Shown one piece after another: positions 25,333 to 37,581 of a DNA stretch of 40,871 nucleotides. A program made the position numbers and the translations under genes. Position 1 is the stretch's first letter; each line of letters opens with the position of its first letter. The stretch comes from Solirubrobacter phytolaccae (lineage in GTDB: Bacteria > Actinomycetota > Thermoleophilia > Solirubrobacterales > Solirubrobacteraceae). Below the pieces are notes generated by a model. It was not told the origin of the DNA and ran no database searches. It saw nothing but the letters and a program-made list of their open reading frames with translations. The stretch is from assembly GCF_027587195.1 (NCBI RefSeq), contig NZ_JAPDDP010000072.1, positions 1 through 40,871 of the forward strand, in the 5' to 3' direction.

Positions 25333-25349
25333 AAAACTCAACAGCATGC
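25333..25349 (-). other. 16S processing stem, 3' arm
   Basis: On the minus strand GCATGCTGTTGAGTTTT is perfectly complementary (17 nt) to the leader segment at 27208-27224, so the 16S precursor can form a long closing stem. Confidence 0.75.
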
Positions 25350-25460
25350 CCGTACTTGATGTACGAGCCAGGTCCGGTCGACGTTAGGTACCGAGTCAAA
25401 CTCGAGGTGGACGGAATGCCCACCTGGTTGTCGCCGGCGCTCCAAGTCCTGGAGCTTCCC

Positions 25461-27009
<1,549 letters not shown>

Positions 27010-27207
27010 AAGAATCACAAAGAGCGTCTTTCGCTACTCGAGAGCCGACCAGTACACATGAGGCCGGCTGAGCGATTGACAGGGTTACTGCTCAGTACTG
27101 CTGGTACTACTTTCCTACTTGATTCCTTATTCCGTCCACCTTGTGGTTACAAGGCGTCGGAGTAACGAAACCTGGACACATTCGACGGCTAAGGAAGCCA
27201 TCGATGT

Positions 27208-27224
27208 GCATGCTGTTGAGTTTT
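27208..27224 (-). promoter_or_regulatory. rRNA leader: 16S processing stem 5' arm and boxA-like element
   Basis: The minus-strand leader reads GGTCTTTGAAAACTCAACAG then CATGC. Its last 17 nt pair with the spacer segment 25333-25349. TTTGAAAACTCAACA resembles the antitermination boxA region of actinobacterial rrn leaders (family knowledge). Confidence 0.65.
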
Positions 27225-27280
27225 CAAAGACCGCTGCGCCTCGCGTCTGGCGGGGTTTCCGCCGTGTGCTGCGCTATGTT

Positions 27281-27460
27281 GGAGCCTAGCAGCTCCGTGT
27301 CCGGCGCCTCTCGGCTCCAGGCCCTGAAGCTTAGCGCTCCCGGCCCAGTGCCTCGTTGGCCCCGGGCCGAGAAGCTTAGCGCGTCTCGCCCGGCGCCTTT
27401 CGGCTCCGGCCCTATGAAGCTTAGCGCTTCAGAGGGGCAGTGGAGTTTAGCGTACCCGCC
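27281..27460 (-). repeat. Four tandem ~45-bp units upstream of the rRNA operon, possible multiple promoters
   Basis: GAAGCTTAGCGC occurs at 27326, 27371 and 27416, exactly 45 bp apart. A diverged unit (GGAGCCTAGCAGC) begins at 27281, again 45 bp away. The inner parts also match, for example CGGCGCCTTTCGGCTCCGGC against CGGCGCCTCTCGGCTCCAGG. On the minus strand each unit gives TAAGCT or TAGGCT, compatible with a -10 box. A further TACGCT lies at about 27449-27454. Tandem rRNA promoters are known in other actinobacteria; here the promoter role is inference and no clear -35 was found. Confidence 0.55.
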
Positions 27461-27911
27461 TCCCGGACCACAGTCCTGTCGGCCGGAGGGCGTTGCTTCA
27501 CCCCGCTGCGGCGCAGAAGAGTAGCAGCGGCTCTCCGGCCTACAAGGGGTCTCCGAAGAAATTTTCCACGGACCCCATTCCGAGCTCCTCCCAGCCCCCT
27601 CCACGTCGGTCTGCGCCCCCACGTGTGCGCGCCCCCGCGTATGCGCGTGCGCCGCGCGGGCCGCCCGCCCCGCACCCGCCGGTGCCCGCCACGCCTCTCT
27701 CCCCCTCTCCCTCAAGTGCGTGCCGCTCCCCGCCGATCTACCCGGGAACCGCGTCTGAGTTCGGCCTGAGCGCTGGGCTCCGAAGGCGGACGGTTCCGTC
27801 CGTCCCGATGCTAGAGTCGAACGACCTGGCCGGGCTTGGTCCGCCCGCCACCCGCCTCGGCACGATCCGTGGCAGAGTCCCCGTCCTAGGTCGGGGACCG
27901 CGCACCCTGTC
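27461..27911. other. GC-rich intergenic region between rRNA promoters and the PBP gene
   Basis: About 450 bp with no convincing ORF. GGACGG-TT-CCGTCC (27788-27801) is a small dyad, followed by the extended -10-like TGCTAGAGT (27809-27817) and by TAGGTC (27887-27892) before the PBP start. One or both may be its promoter. No Shine-Dalgarno is visible before ATG 27912. Confidence 0.35.
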
Positions 27912-30338
27912 ATGAGCGATCACGAGCGAACCACCACCATCCCCGGCGAGGCAGACGGCCTCAACGGGAGCGGCTCGGTGGTTGACTTCCCGCGCGAGCG
28001 CGCGCGTGCGCGTAGCGGGAGTCGTGGACGGATCCGCCTCTGGCCCCGCCGCAGGCGGAAGAAGCGCTTCAAGGTCCGCAAGCTGCGGGTGCTGATCGTC
28101 CTGTTCTTCCTGGGCATCCTCGCGGCGATCTCGACCGCGTTCGGCATGTTCATGGCGCTCGCCGCGGACCTCCCGCAGCTCGAGCCGCTCGACGCGCCGG
28201 CCCAGCCTTCGGTCCTCCTCGACAAGCGTGGCGAGCAGATCGGGACGCTCACGGGCAACGACCGGCGCATCTACCTGTCGGAGAAGCAGATCGCGCCCGC
28301 GATGAAGCAGGCGATGGTCGCGATCGAGGACCGCCGCTTCTGGACCAACTCCGGCGTCGACGTCCGCGGCATCCTGCGCGCCGCCTTCCAGAACACGACC
28401 GAGGGCCGTGCGGTCCAGGGCGCGTCGACCATCCCACAGCAGTACGTGAAGATCCAGCTCGCCGCCGAGAACGAGCGCACCGTGTTCCAGAAGCTGCGCG
28501 AGGCGGCGCTCGCCTACCAGCTCACCCGCCGGTGGTCGAAGGACCGGATCCTCCGCAACTACCTGAACACGATCTACTTCGGCAACGGCGCCTACGGCGT
28601 CGAATCCGCCGCGCGCACGTACTTCGCCTACAACCACGACGAGTGCGAGCCGAACTGCGCGGCCGTGCTGCTGCCGCACGAGGCCGCGCTGATCGCGGGC
28701 ATCGTCGCCTCGCCGAGCGCGTACGACCCGGTCCAGCACCCGGTCGCCGCGCAGAAGCGCCGCGACCTCGTGCTCCTGCGCATGTACGAGCTCGGCAACA
28801 TCCCGCGCGACGTGTACGAGGACGGCAAGCGCCAGCCGATCCCGACGCGCTTCGACCTGACCTTCCCCAGGGAGGACACGGAGTTCCCGTACTTCACGTC
28901 CTGGGTCAAGCAGCAGGTCGTCGACCAGCTCGGCGGCGGCCAGCAGGGCGCGGCCAAGGCCTTCGACGGCGGTCTGCGGGTCACGACGACGATCGACTCC
29001 AAGCTCCAGCGCGCCGCCGAGAAGGCGATCAAGGACTGGCTTCCCAACGAGGACGGGCCCCGCGCCTCCCTGGTCGCCATCTCCAACAAGGACGGCATGG
29101 TCCGGGCGATGGTCGGTGGCGACCGGTACGAGGAGAAGCCGTTCAACCTCGCGACCCAGGGCCAGCGCCAGCCGGGCTCGGCCTTCAAGCCGTTCGTGCT
29201 CGCCGAGGCGCTGGACCGTGGCATCAGCCCCGGTTCCACCTGGGAGTCCAAGAAGCTGACTTACATCCTCAAGGGTGGTGAGCGCTTCACTGTCAACAAT
29301 TACGACGACGCGTACTCGGGTGTGACCACGCTCGCGAACGCCACCACCTTCTCCGACAACGCCGTCTTCGTGCAGGTGGCCAAGAAGGTGGGGATGAAGA
29401 AGGTCGCCCGGCTCGCGCGCGACATGGGCGTTCGCACCCCGGTGTCCACGAACCTGGCGAGCGCGCTCGGTGGCCTGAACCGCGGCGTGACCCCGCTCGA
29501 TATGGCGCACGCGTACGAGACCTTCGCCACGGGCGGTCTGCTCGTCACCGGCACGCTGTCGCCGGGCCAGAGCGACAAGCGCCTTCCCGTCCCGGGCCCG
29601 GTCGGCATCGAGCGGATCGAGCAGGGCAAGGGCAAGAAGGCCAAGATCGTCAAGAACGAGAACGGCAAGCGGATGGTCAACAAGCGCGAGCGCACGCGCG
29701 TGCTCAAGCCCCACGTCGCTTCTCAGGTCTCGCAGATCCTCCAGACCGTCGTCAAGAACGGCACGGCCGAGCGTGCGCAGATCCCGGGCGTGATGGTCGC
29801 CGGCAAGACCGGCACCACCGAGGCCTACGGCGACGCCTGGTTCGTCGGCTGGACCAAGGAGTACACGGTCGCCGTCTGGGTCGGCTACCCGGACAAGTTC
29901 AAGCCCATGGAGACCGAGTTCCAGGGCGAGCCGGTCGCCGGCGGCACGTTCCCGACCGGCATCTGGAAGACCTTCATGATGTCGCTGCTCAAGGTCGACC
30001 CGCTGCCCAAGGCCGACGGCGGCGACGGCCGCGCGAAGCCCACCCCGACGCCCAGTGGCGTCGTCCCCGGCACCGCGACTCCGCCGCCGGCCACGTCCAC
30101 GCCGCCCCCGTCGTCAACCGACGGCACGGGCGGTGGCACCGAGGCGCCGCCGGAGAACAACACGCCGCCGACGAACGAAGAGCCGCCGCCGACGACCGAG
30201 GAACCGCCGCCGACAACGCAGGAACCCGCGCCGACGGCACCGCCGACGGACGGCGGAACCGGTGGAACGGGCGGCGCCGGCGGCACCGCGCCGCAGACTG
30301 GCGGTGCCGGGACGACCGGCACCACTGGCACCGGCTAG
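27912..30338 (+). CDS. Class A penicillin-binding protein (PBP1A-type)
   Basis: 808 residues. The basic cytoplasmic N-terminus ends at about residue 57, followed by one transmembrane segment (about 58-84). The GT51 glycosyltransferase domain has MVAIEDRRFW (catalytic Glu139), GASTIPQQYVK and RRWSKDRILRNYLNTIYFGNG. The transpeptidase domain has PGSAFKPF (Ser423, Lys426), SDN (481-483) and GKTGTTE (KTG at 632-634). The last ~120 residues are a Pro/Thr/Gly-rich tail, probably spanning the wall. It polymerises and cross-links peptidoglycan at the outer membrane face. It is divergent from the rRNA operon; its stop shares CTAG with the stop of the convergent glycosylase gene. Confidence 0.95.
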   Translation: MSDHERTTTIPGEADGLNGSGSVVDFPRERARARSGSRGRIRLWPRRRRKKRFKVRKLRVLIVLFFLGILAAISTAFGMFMALAADLPQLEPLDAPAQPSVLLDKRGEQIGTLTGNDRRIYLSEKQIAPAMKQAMVAIEDRRFWTNSGVDVRGILRAAFQNTTEGRAVQGASTIPQQYVKIQLAAENERTVFQKLREAALAYQLTRRWSKDRILRNYLNTIYFGNGAYGVESAARTYFAYNHDECEPNCAAVLLPHEAALIAGIVASPSAYDPVQHPVAAQKRRDLVLLRMYELGNIPRDVYEDGKRQPIPTRFDLTFPREDTEFPYFTSWVKQQVVDQLGGGQQGAAKAFDGGLRVTTTIDSKLQRAAEKAIKDWLPNEDGPRASLVAISNKDGMVRAMVGGDRYEEKPFNLATQGQRQPGSAFKPFVLAEALDRGISPGSTWESKKLTYILKGGERFTVNNYDDAYSGVTTLANATTFSDNAVFVQVAKKVGMKKVARLARDMGVRTPVSTNLASALGGLNRGVTPLDMAHAYETFATGGLLVTGTLSPGQSDKRLPVPGPVGIERIEQGKGKKAKIVKNENGKRMVNKRERTRVLKPHVASQVSQILQTVVKNGTAERAQIPGVMVAGKTGTTEAYGDAWFVGWTKEYTVAVWVGYPDKFKPMETEFQGEPVAGGTFPTGIWKTFMMSLLKVDPLPKADGGDGRAKPTPTPSGVVPGTATPPPATSTPPPSSTDGTGGGTEAPPENNTPPTNEEPPPTTEEPPPTTQEPAPTAPPTDGGTGGTGGAGGTAPQTGGAGTTGTTGTG

Positions 30339-30907
30339 CGCAGCGACGCGCGAAAGCCCGGCGGCCAGGGCCGCGACACCTCGCGGAACCCCAGGGCGCA
30401 GAAGCGCCACGGCAGCTCGGCCGCCTTGGTGATGCCGATGCGCGGTCCGGTCACGTACTCGAGCGGTTCGCCGTGGCGAATGACGATCGGGCCGTCCACC
30501 AGCGACGTGTCGTTCTCCGTCAAGCCGATGCCCATCGCCTGGGTGAGCTTGCCCGGGCCGTTGGTGAGCTCACCCGCGCCGCGGCGCTCACGCATCGCCG
30601 CCAGCCCTTCCAGCGGCTCCAGCGCGCGGATGAGCACCGCCGCGCCGACGTCCTCGGGCTCGCACACGGCGTTCAAGAGCGCGTGGATCCCGTAGGAGCG
30701 GTACACGTAGGCCGTGCCCGGCGCGCCATAGAGCACCGAGGTCCGCGCCGTCAACCCCACATAGGCGTGGCAGGCCGGCTCGGTGTGGTGATAGGCCTCG
30801 GTCTCCACGATCCGGCCGGCGCAGCCCTCGAACTCGACGATGCAGCCGAGCAGGGCCGGTGCCACCTCGAGCACCGGCCGGTCGTAGAAATCAGCGTCTA
30901 GGGAGAT
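30335..30907 (-). CDS. 3-methyladenine DNA glycosylase (AAG/MPG family), 5' end unresolved
   Basis: The recognisable protein (about 190 residues) starts near ISLDADFYDRPVLEVAPALL and carries the family signatures: GRIVETEAYHHTEPACHAYVG (catalytic Glu in ETEAY), GTAYVYRSYGIHALLNAVCE, VLIRALEPLEG, LTNGPGKLTQAMGI, TGPRIGITKA and PWRFCALG. It excises alkylated purines such as 3-methyladenine. Between the argH stop and the conserved FYDRP region no in-frame ATG, GTG or TTG exists. The coordinate given uses the ATC at 30907 only as a boundary. The first normal initiator is an internal GTG in RPVLEVAP, which would cut off conserved residues. The inverted repeat GGAGATC/GATCTCC (30902-30923) covers this junction. 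Confidence 0.8.
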   Translation of the reverse strand: MSLDADFYDRPVLEVAPALLGCIVEFEGCAGRIVETEAYHHTEPACHAYVGLTARTSVLYGAPGTAYVYRSYGIHALLNAVCEPEDVGAAVLIRALEPLEGLAAMRERRGAGELTNGPGKLTQAMGIGLTENDTSLVDGPIVIRHGEPLEYVTGPRIGITKAAELPWRFCALGFREVSRPWPPGFRASLR

Positions 30908-30923
30908 CCGCGAAGCGATCTCC
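30902..30923. repeat. Inverted repeat at the glycosylase 5' end
   Basis: GGAGATC and GATCTCC (7-bp perfect arms, 8-nt loop) lie between the argH stop and the conserved start of the glycosylase. In RNA it would form a hairpin exactly where translation of the glycosylase should begin. Confidence 0.5.
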
Positions 30924-30972
30924 CCAGCCGAGGTCGACTGCCCCGGCGAAGCCGGCGGCGTCGACGAAGCGC

Positions 30973-32340
30973 CTAGGTCGTCTGATCCAGCGCCGCTTTG
31001 GCGTGCGCCAGCTGCTCGCGCACGCGGGCGAGCGACGTCCCGCCCTCGCTCTCCTTGGACTCCAGCCACGTCCCTTGGGATAGCACCGCGTAGAAGTCGT
31101 CGTCGAGCACGTCGGAGTGCTCGGCGAGCTCCTCGCGCGTCAGCTGGGAGAGCACGCGGCCCGATTCGACCGCCGTGCGCACCAGCCCGGCGACGATGCC
31201 GTGCGACTGGCGGAAGGGGACGCCGCGCTTGACGAGCATGTCCGCGACGTCCACGGCGGCGAGCATCTCGTCCGTCGCGGCGGCGGCCAGGCGCTCGCGC
31301 TTGAACGTCATCGACTCGAGCATCCCGCGCGCGGCGGCCAGGGTGAGCTCCAGCGTGTCGACGGTGTCGAAGAGGTGCTCCTTGTCCTCCTGCATGTCCT
31401 TGTTGTAGGTCAGCGGGAGCGCGTGCATGACGCCGTGGAGGCCGGCCAGGTGGGACACGATCCGCGGCGCCTTCGCGCGCAGCAGCTCGGCCGCGTCCGG
31501 GTTCTTCTTCTGCGGCATGATCGAGGACGAGGACGCCCAGTCGTCGCGCACCTCGCAGAAGCCGAACTCCTCCGAGCTCCACAGCACGATCTCCGCGCCG
31601 AGCCGCGACAGGTGCGTCGCGCAGGTGGCGGCGGCGTTCAGGTAGTCCAGCACGAAGTCGCGGTTGGAGACCGCGTCGATCGAGTTCGGCACCACGCCCG
31701 CGAACCCGAGCTCAGACGCCACCAGGCGCCGGTCCGTCGGGAAGTTCACGCCCGCCAGCGCGCCCGCGCCCAGCGGCAGCTCGCTCGTCCCGCCCAGCAC
31801 CAGCGCGAACCGGGACGCGTCGCGGCGGAACATCCAGAAGTAGGCGAGCAGGTGGTGGGAGAGATACACGGGCTGCGCGCGCTGCAGGTGCGTGTAGCCG
31901 GGCATCGGCCAGTCCAGGTGCGCCTCGGCGACCCGCACGATCACGGTCTGCAGGTCCTGCAGCGCCTCGATCGCCCGCAACGCGTGCGCACGCGTGAACA
32001 TCGCCATGTCCGTCGCGACCTGGTCGTTGCGCGACCGCGCCGTGTGCAGCTTGCCGCCGACCGGGCCGACGATCTCGGTCAGCCGCCGCTCGACGGCCAT
32101 GTGGATGTCCTCGTCGTCGTCGAGGAACTTGAACTCGTTGGCGTCGAGCTCGGCCCGCACCCGGTCGAGCCCGTTGAGCAGCTCGTCGAGGTCGGCGTCG
32201 GTGATGATCCCGGTCGCCGCGAGCATCTTCGCGTGCGCCCGCGACTGCTCCACGTCGTAGGGATACAGGCGCCAGTCGAAGCCGATCGAGGCGTTCAGCG
32301 TGACGAAGACGGGATCAGGTGGCAGCGAGAAGCGCGACAT
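30973..32340 (-). CDS. argH: Argininosuccinate lyase ArgH
   Basis: 455 residues, normal length. It splits argininosuccinate into arginine and fumarate, the last step of arginine synthesis. Seen are LHTARSRNDQVATDMAMF, MPGYTHLQRAQPVYLSHHLLAY (catalytic His region), LGGTSELPLGAGALAG and the fumarase/aspartase signature SSSIMPQKKNPDAAEL with the catalytic Ser loop. No other arg genes are nearby. The 21-bp gap to the divergent GNAT gene contains CATGAT 8 nt before this ATG (minus strand), suggesting a leaderless mRNA. The glycosylase gene follows directly and is probably co-transcribed. Confidence 0.97.
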   Translation of the reverse strand: MSRFSLPPDPVFVTLNASIGFDWRLYPYDVEQSRAHAKMLAATGIITDADLDELLNGLDRVRAELDANEFKFLDDDEDIHMAVERRLTEIVGPVGGKLHTARSRNDQVATDMAMFTRAHALRAIEALQDLQTVIVRVAEAHLDWPMPGYTHLQRAQPVYLSHHLLAYFWMFRRDASRFALVLGGTSELPLGAGALAGVNFPTDRRLVASELGFAGVVPNSIDAVSNRDFVLDYLNAAATCATHLSRLGAEIVLWSSEEFGFCEVRDDWASSSSIMPQKKNPDAAELLRAKAPRIVSHLAGLHGVMHALPLTYNKDMQEDKEHLFDTVDTLELTLAAARGMLESMTFKRERLAAAATDEMLAAVDVADMLVKRGVPFRQSHGIVAGLVRTAVESGRVLSQLTREELAEHSDVLDDDFYAVLSQGTWLESKESEGGTSLARVREQLAHAKAALDQTT

Positions 32341-32361
32341 CGCCCGCCATCATGACCCAAG
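32341..32361. promoter_or_regulatory. Very short divergent promoter region argH / GNAT
   Basis: Only 21 bp separate the two start codons. CATGAT on the minus strand and CATCAT on the plus strand overlap around 32349-32354, each 8 nt from its start codon. If both are -10 boxes, both mRNAs are leaderless and the -35 regions lie inside the opposite genes. Confidence 0.35.
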
Positions 32362-32982
32362 ATGGATTTGCTCGTCCGCCCAGCGCGCCCGATGGATGCG
32401 TGCGTCCCGCTGCTGTTCGAGTCGGCGAAGCCGTACTACACCGCCTACGCGGGCAGCGCGCGGCGCGCGCTGAAGCTCCTGCACCGCGCCTTCGTGCAGC
32501 CTGGCCACGCCGCAAGCTACGAATGCACGCAGGTGCTGGCCACGCCCGACGACTTCATCGTCGGCGTGCTCACCGCGTTCCCGGTGCGCGACGGCGACCG
32601 CCTCTCGCGCCGCTTCATCCGGCTCACGCTCACCCGCGTGCCGCCGTGGGGCCTCGCCGGCACCTTCAAGCACCTGTACGCGGCGGGCGGCGTTGCGCCG
32701 CGACCGCCGCTGGACGCCTACTACGTGGACGCGCTCGCAGTGCACGAGAGCTACCGGCGGCTCGGCCTCGCGCAGCGCCTGCTCCGCATCGCCGAGGACG
32801 ACGCCCGGCGCGCCGGCTGCCGGCGGCTCGCGCTCGACACCGGCCTGCACAACCGGCCGGCCCGCGCGCTCTATGACGCGTACGGCTTCCAGGAGCGCGA
32901 GATCCGCCGCGCTCCCAACGACCGCACCGCGAAAGCGCTAGGCGGCCCCGGCTTTGTGGGCTACCTGAAGGACGTCACCTAG
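32362..32982 (+). CDS. GNAT family N-acetyltransferase
   Basis: 206 residues. The N-terminal strand LLVRPARPMDACVPLLFESA is typical of GNAT domains. The acetyl-CoA loop is in DALAVHESYRRLGLAQRLLRIAEDDARRAGC, followed by LALDTGLHNRPARALYDAYGFQERE (motif B). The region 50-110 is an insert with GVLTAFPVRDGDRLSRRFIR. Substrate is unknown. It is divergent from argH. Its 3' end overlaps the DegT-type aminotransferase gene by 45 bp on the other strand, which is rather long for convergent genes. Confidence 0.85.
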   Translation: MDLLVRPARPMDACVPLLFESAKPYYTAYAGSARRALKLLHRAFVQPGHAASYECTQVLATPDDFIVGVLTAFPVRDGDRLSRRFIRLTLTRVPPWGLAGTFKHLYAAGGVAPRPPLDAYYVDALAVHESYRRLGLAQRLLRIAEDDARRAGCRRLALDTGLHNRPARALYDAYGFQEREIRRAPNDRTAKALGGPGFVGYLKDVT

Positions 32983-34052
32983 CGCCTCGGCGACCTCGGC
33001 GACCTGCCCCTCGGACAGCTCCGGGAAGAACGGCAGGGCGATCGACCGCGCCGCGATGTCCTCGCACACCGGGAACATGCCCTCGCGGTACCCGAACTGC
33101 TCGCGGTAGAAGGACATCAGGTGGATCGCCGGCAGGTAGGGCTTGGACTGCACGCCGCGCGCGAGCAGCGCCCGGATCGTCTCGTCACGGTCCACGTCGC
33201 GCGGGAGCTGGACCACGAACACGAACCAGCCGCGCACGTCGCCGCCGAAGTCCTCGCACGGAAGCTCGAGGCCCTCGACCCCGCTCAACGCCTCCCGGTA
33301 CCACGAGGCCACGCGGGCACGGTCGGCGAGCATGCCGTCGAGCCGCTCGAGCTGGACCAACCCCAGCGCACAGGCGAGATCCGTGAGCCGGTAGTTGAAG
33401 CCGAGCCGGTCGTGGTCGAGCCAGTCCATGTTCGGCGCGCGGCCCTGGTTGCGCTCGGAGTCCACGCGCTCCTTCATGGCCGCCGACCCCATCGTCAGCA
33501 TCCCGCCCTCGCCCGTGGTGAGCTGCTTGTTGGCGTAAAAGCCGAACGCGGCGGGATGGCCGCGCCCGCCCACCTTCACCCCGTCCGCGTGCACGGCGCC
33601 GAGCGCCTCGCACGCGTCCTCGACGATCGGCAGCCCGTGCTGCTCCAGCGCCGGCGTGTCAGCGGGGTAGCCGAAGATGTGCACCGGCAGCAGCGCGGTG
33701 GTGCGGTCCGTGATCGCCGCGGCCGCCGCTTCGACGTCCAGGTTCAACGTCACCGGGTCGATGTCGACGAACACGGGCTTCGCGCGCTCATACAGGATCG
33801 AGTTCGCCGAGGCCACGAACGAGAACGGCGAGGTGACGACCTCGTCGCCCTCGGACACACCCACCGCCCGCAGGGCCAGGTGCAGCGCCGCCGTGCCGGA
33901 GGAGATCGCGGACGCGTGCGGCGCGCCCACCCGCGCCGCGAACCCGGCCTCGAAGGCCGGGACGCGCGGCCCCAGCGAGAGGTGCCGCGAGCGCAGCACC
34001 TCGATCACCGCGGCTTCTTCTTCAACGCCCAGGACGGGGCGCGCGACCGGGA

Positions 34053-34056
<4 letters not shown>
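32938..34056 (-). CDS. DegT/DnrJ/EryC1/StrS family aminotransferase
   Basis: 372 residues from GTG 34056; the GTGA overlaps the cimA stop. An open frame extends further upstream but lies inside cimA. It is a PLP-dependent fold type I enzyme: SSGTAALHLALRAVGVSEGDEVVTSPFSF, VHIFGYPADTPAL, PIVEDACEALGA (Asp binding the PLP nitrogen) and FGFYANKQLTTGEGGML, where Lys is the Schiff-base residue. NYRLTDLACALGLVQLERLD is the family signature. Usual substrates are nucleotide-linked keto sugars for cell-surface glycans. It is the last gene of a branched-chain amino-acid operon, so its substrate here is open. Confidence 0.92.
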
Positions 34057-35612
<1,556 letters not shown>

Positions 35613-35614
35613 GC

Positions 35615-36541
35615 CTATGAGACCGCCGCGGGAACCTTGTCGAGCCAGTCCGCGTAGCGCTCGGAGCGGCCGTGCAGCGCGTCCTCGAAGATCGCCTGGA
35701 TCTCGGTCGTGATCGGGCCGCGCGTGCCGTCGCCGACCGGCAGGTCGTCGACCTCGCGGATCGGCGTCAGCTCGGCCGCGGTGCCGGTCATGAAGATCTC
35801 GTCGGCGCGGTAGAGCTCACCGCGCGCGATGTTGCGCTCGATCACCTCGTAGCCCTGGTCGCGCAGGATGTCGATCGCGGCCGCGCGGTTGATGCCCTCG
35901 AGGATGTCGTTCGCGAAGCCCGGCGTGTGCACGACGCCGCCCTTGACCAGGAACAGGTTCTCGCCCGTGCCCTCGCAGACGTAGCCGTTGGAGTCGAGCA
36001 GGATCGCCTCTTCGTAGCCGGCCTTGTCGGCCTCGATCTTCGCGAGGATCGAGTTCAGGTACTGGCCTCCGGCCTTGGCCGTCGGGATCAGCGCGTCGGC
36101 GGAGATCCGCCGCCACGAAGACACGCGCGCGCGGACGCCGTTGACCTTGCCCTCGTCGCCCAGGTACGCGCCCCACGCCCACACGGCGATGATCACGTCC
36201 ACCGGGCAATCCAGCGGGTAAAGGCCCATCGGGCCCGCACCGCGGAACACGAGCGGGCGGATGTAGCAGGACTTGAGCCCGCTCGCCGTGATCGTGTCGA
36301 ACGTCGCCTGGCGGATCTCGTCCTTCGAGAACGGGATCTCCATGTGGTAGAGCGCGGCCGACCGGAACAGCCGGTCGACGTGGTCCTGGTGGCGGAACAC
36401 GGCCGAGCCGCCGTCCGGCGTCTCGTACGCGCGCACACCCTCGAAGACGCTCGTCCCGTAGTGCAGCGCGTGCGTGAGCACGTGGACCTTGGCGTCCTCG
36501 TGGTTGACGAGTTCGCCGTTCATCCAGATCTGATGGCTCAC
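35615..36541 (-). CDS. ilvE: Branched-chain amino-acid aminotransferase IlvE
   Basis: 308 residues, GTG start 1 bp after the leuB stop. It is a fold type IV PLP enzyme doing the last transamination of Leu, Ile and Val. IWMNGELVNHEDAKVHVLTHALHYGTSVFEGVRAYE is the family N-terminus. WRRISADALIPTAKAGGQYLNSILAK includes the Lys that binds PLP, and EAILLDSNGYVCEGTGENLFLV, EGINRAAAIDIL and EIFMTGTAAELTPIREVDD follow. Length and motifs match IlvE rather than D-amino-acid transaminase. Position in the leu/cim operon agrees. Confidence 0.96.
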   Translation of the reverse strand: MSHQIWMNGELVNHEDAKVHVLTHALHYGTSVFEGVRAYETPDGGSAVFRHQDHVDRLFRSAALYHMEIPFSKDEIRQATFDTITASGLKSCYIRPLVFRGAGPMGLYPLDCPVDVIIAVWAWGAYLGDEGKVNGVRARVSSWRRISADALIPTAKAGGQYLNSILAKIEADKAGYEEAILLDSNGYVCEGTGENLFLVKGGVVHTPGFANDILEGINRAAAIDILRDQGYEVIERNIARGELYRADEIFMTGTAAELTPIREVDDLPVGDGTRGPITTEIQAIFEDALHGRSERYADWLDKVPAAVS

Positions 36542-36542
36542 G

Positions 36543-37568
36543 TCACAGCTCCTCCAGCACCGCCTTGGTCACCTCGGCGGTGGTCGCGGTCCCGCCCAGG
36601 TCACCCGTGCGGATGCCCTTCTCCAGGGCCTTGTCCACCGCCGATTCTACGGCAGCGGCCTGCTCTTCCCGCCCGAGTCCGTGGCGCAGGAGCAGCGCGC
36701 CGGAGAGGATCATGCCGATCGGGTTGGCGATGCCCTGGCCGGCGATGTCCGGCGCCGAGCCGTGGACGGGCTCGAACAGGGACGGCCCGTTGCCGCCCAG
36801 CGAAGCCGTCGGAAGCATGCCGAGCGAGCCCGTGAGCATCGACGCCTCGTCGCTGAGGATGTCGCCGAACATGTTCTCGGTGACGATCACCTCGAAGTGG
36901 CGCGGCGCGGCGACGAGCTTCATCGCGGCGGCGTCGACGAGGATGTGCTCGAGCTCGATGTTCGGGAACTCCTCGTCGTGGATGCGGGTGACGACCTTGC
37001 GCCACAGCCGCGACGTGTCCAGCACGTTCGCCTTGTCGACGGAGGTCACGCGCGACTTGGCGGCGTTGAACGCCGCGCGCGCGATCCGCTCGATCTCCTC
37101 GACGGTGTAGACCATCGTGTCGAACGCGCGGCCGTTCTCGGTCCCGCGCTCGCCGTAGTACAGGCCGCCGGTGAGCTCGCGGACGATCAGCATGTCCACG
37201 TTCTCGATCAGCTCGCGCTTGAGCGGCGACGCATCGTACAGCGCCCGCAGCGGCCGGACGGGACGCAGGTTGGCGTACAGCCCGAGGTCCGCGCGCAGGC
37301 GGAACAGGCCCTGCTCGGGCCGGACGGCGCCGGGCTCGTTCGTGTCCCACTTGGGGCCGCCGAGCGCGCCGAGCAGCACGGCGTCCGACGCCGTGACGGC
37401 CGCCATCGCCTCGTCGGTGATCGCGACGCCGTGCAGGTCGATCGCGGCACCGCCCGCGGGGTGCTCGTCGAACGACAGGTCGCCGGCGACGGCGTTGAGG
37501 ACCTCGACCGCGGACGCGGCGACTTCGGGACCGATCCCGTCACCGGGAAGGAGGGCAATGTTCGGCAT
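36543..37568 (-). CDS. leuB: 3-isopropylmalate dehydrogenase LeuB
   Basis: 341 residues. It oxidises and decarboxylates 3-isopropylmalate; with citramalate-derived 3-methylmalate it can also serve isoleucine synthesis. [86 protein letters not shown] and [20 protein letters not shown] are the canonical motifs. It starts 13 bp after leuD. It is clearly distinct from the family member at 14597-15688. Confidence 0.97.
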   Translation of the reverse strand: MPNIALLPGDGIGPEVAASAVEVLNAVAGDLSFDEHPAGGAAIDLHGVAITDEAMAAVTASDAVLLGALGGPKWDTNEPGAVRPEQGLFRLRADLGLYANLRPVRPLRALYDASPLKRELIENVDMLIVRELTGGLYYGERGTENGRAFDTMVYTVEEIERIARAAFNAAKSRVTSVDKANVLDTSRLWRKVVTRIHDEEFPNIELEHILVDAAAMKLVAAPRHFEVIVTENMFGDILSDEASMLTGSLGMLPTASLGGNGPSLFEPVHGSAPDIAGQGIANPIGMILSGALLLRHGLGREEQAAAVESAVDKALEKGIRTGDLGGTATTAEVTKAVLEEL

Positions 37569-37581
37569 AAGTTGCGGGACC

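Noticed and set aside
27590-27700. Repetitive-looking CGCCCCC/GTGCGCGCC stretch as a repeat element
   Set aside because: Looks like simple GC-rich intergenic sequence; no clear period or symmetry.
27738-29714. 658-codon minus frame opposite to the penicillin-binding protein
   Set aside because: Shadow frame; plus strand has all GT51 and transpeptidase motifs.
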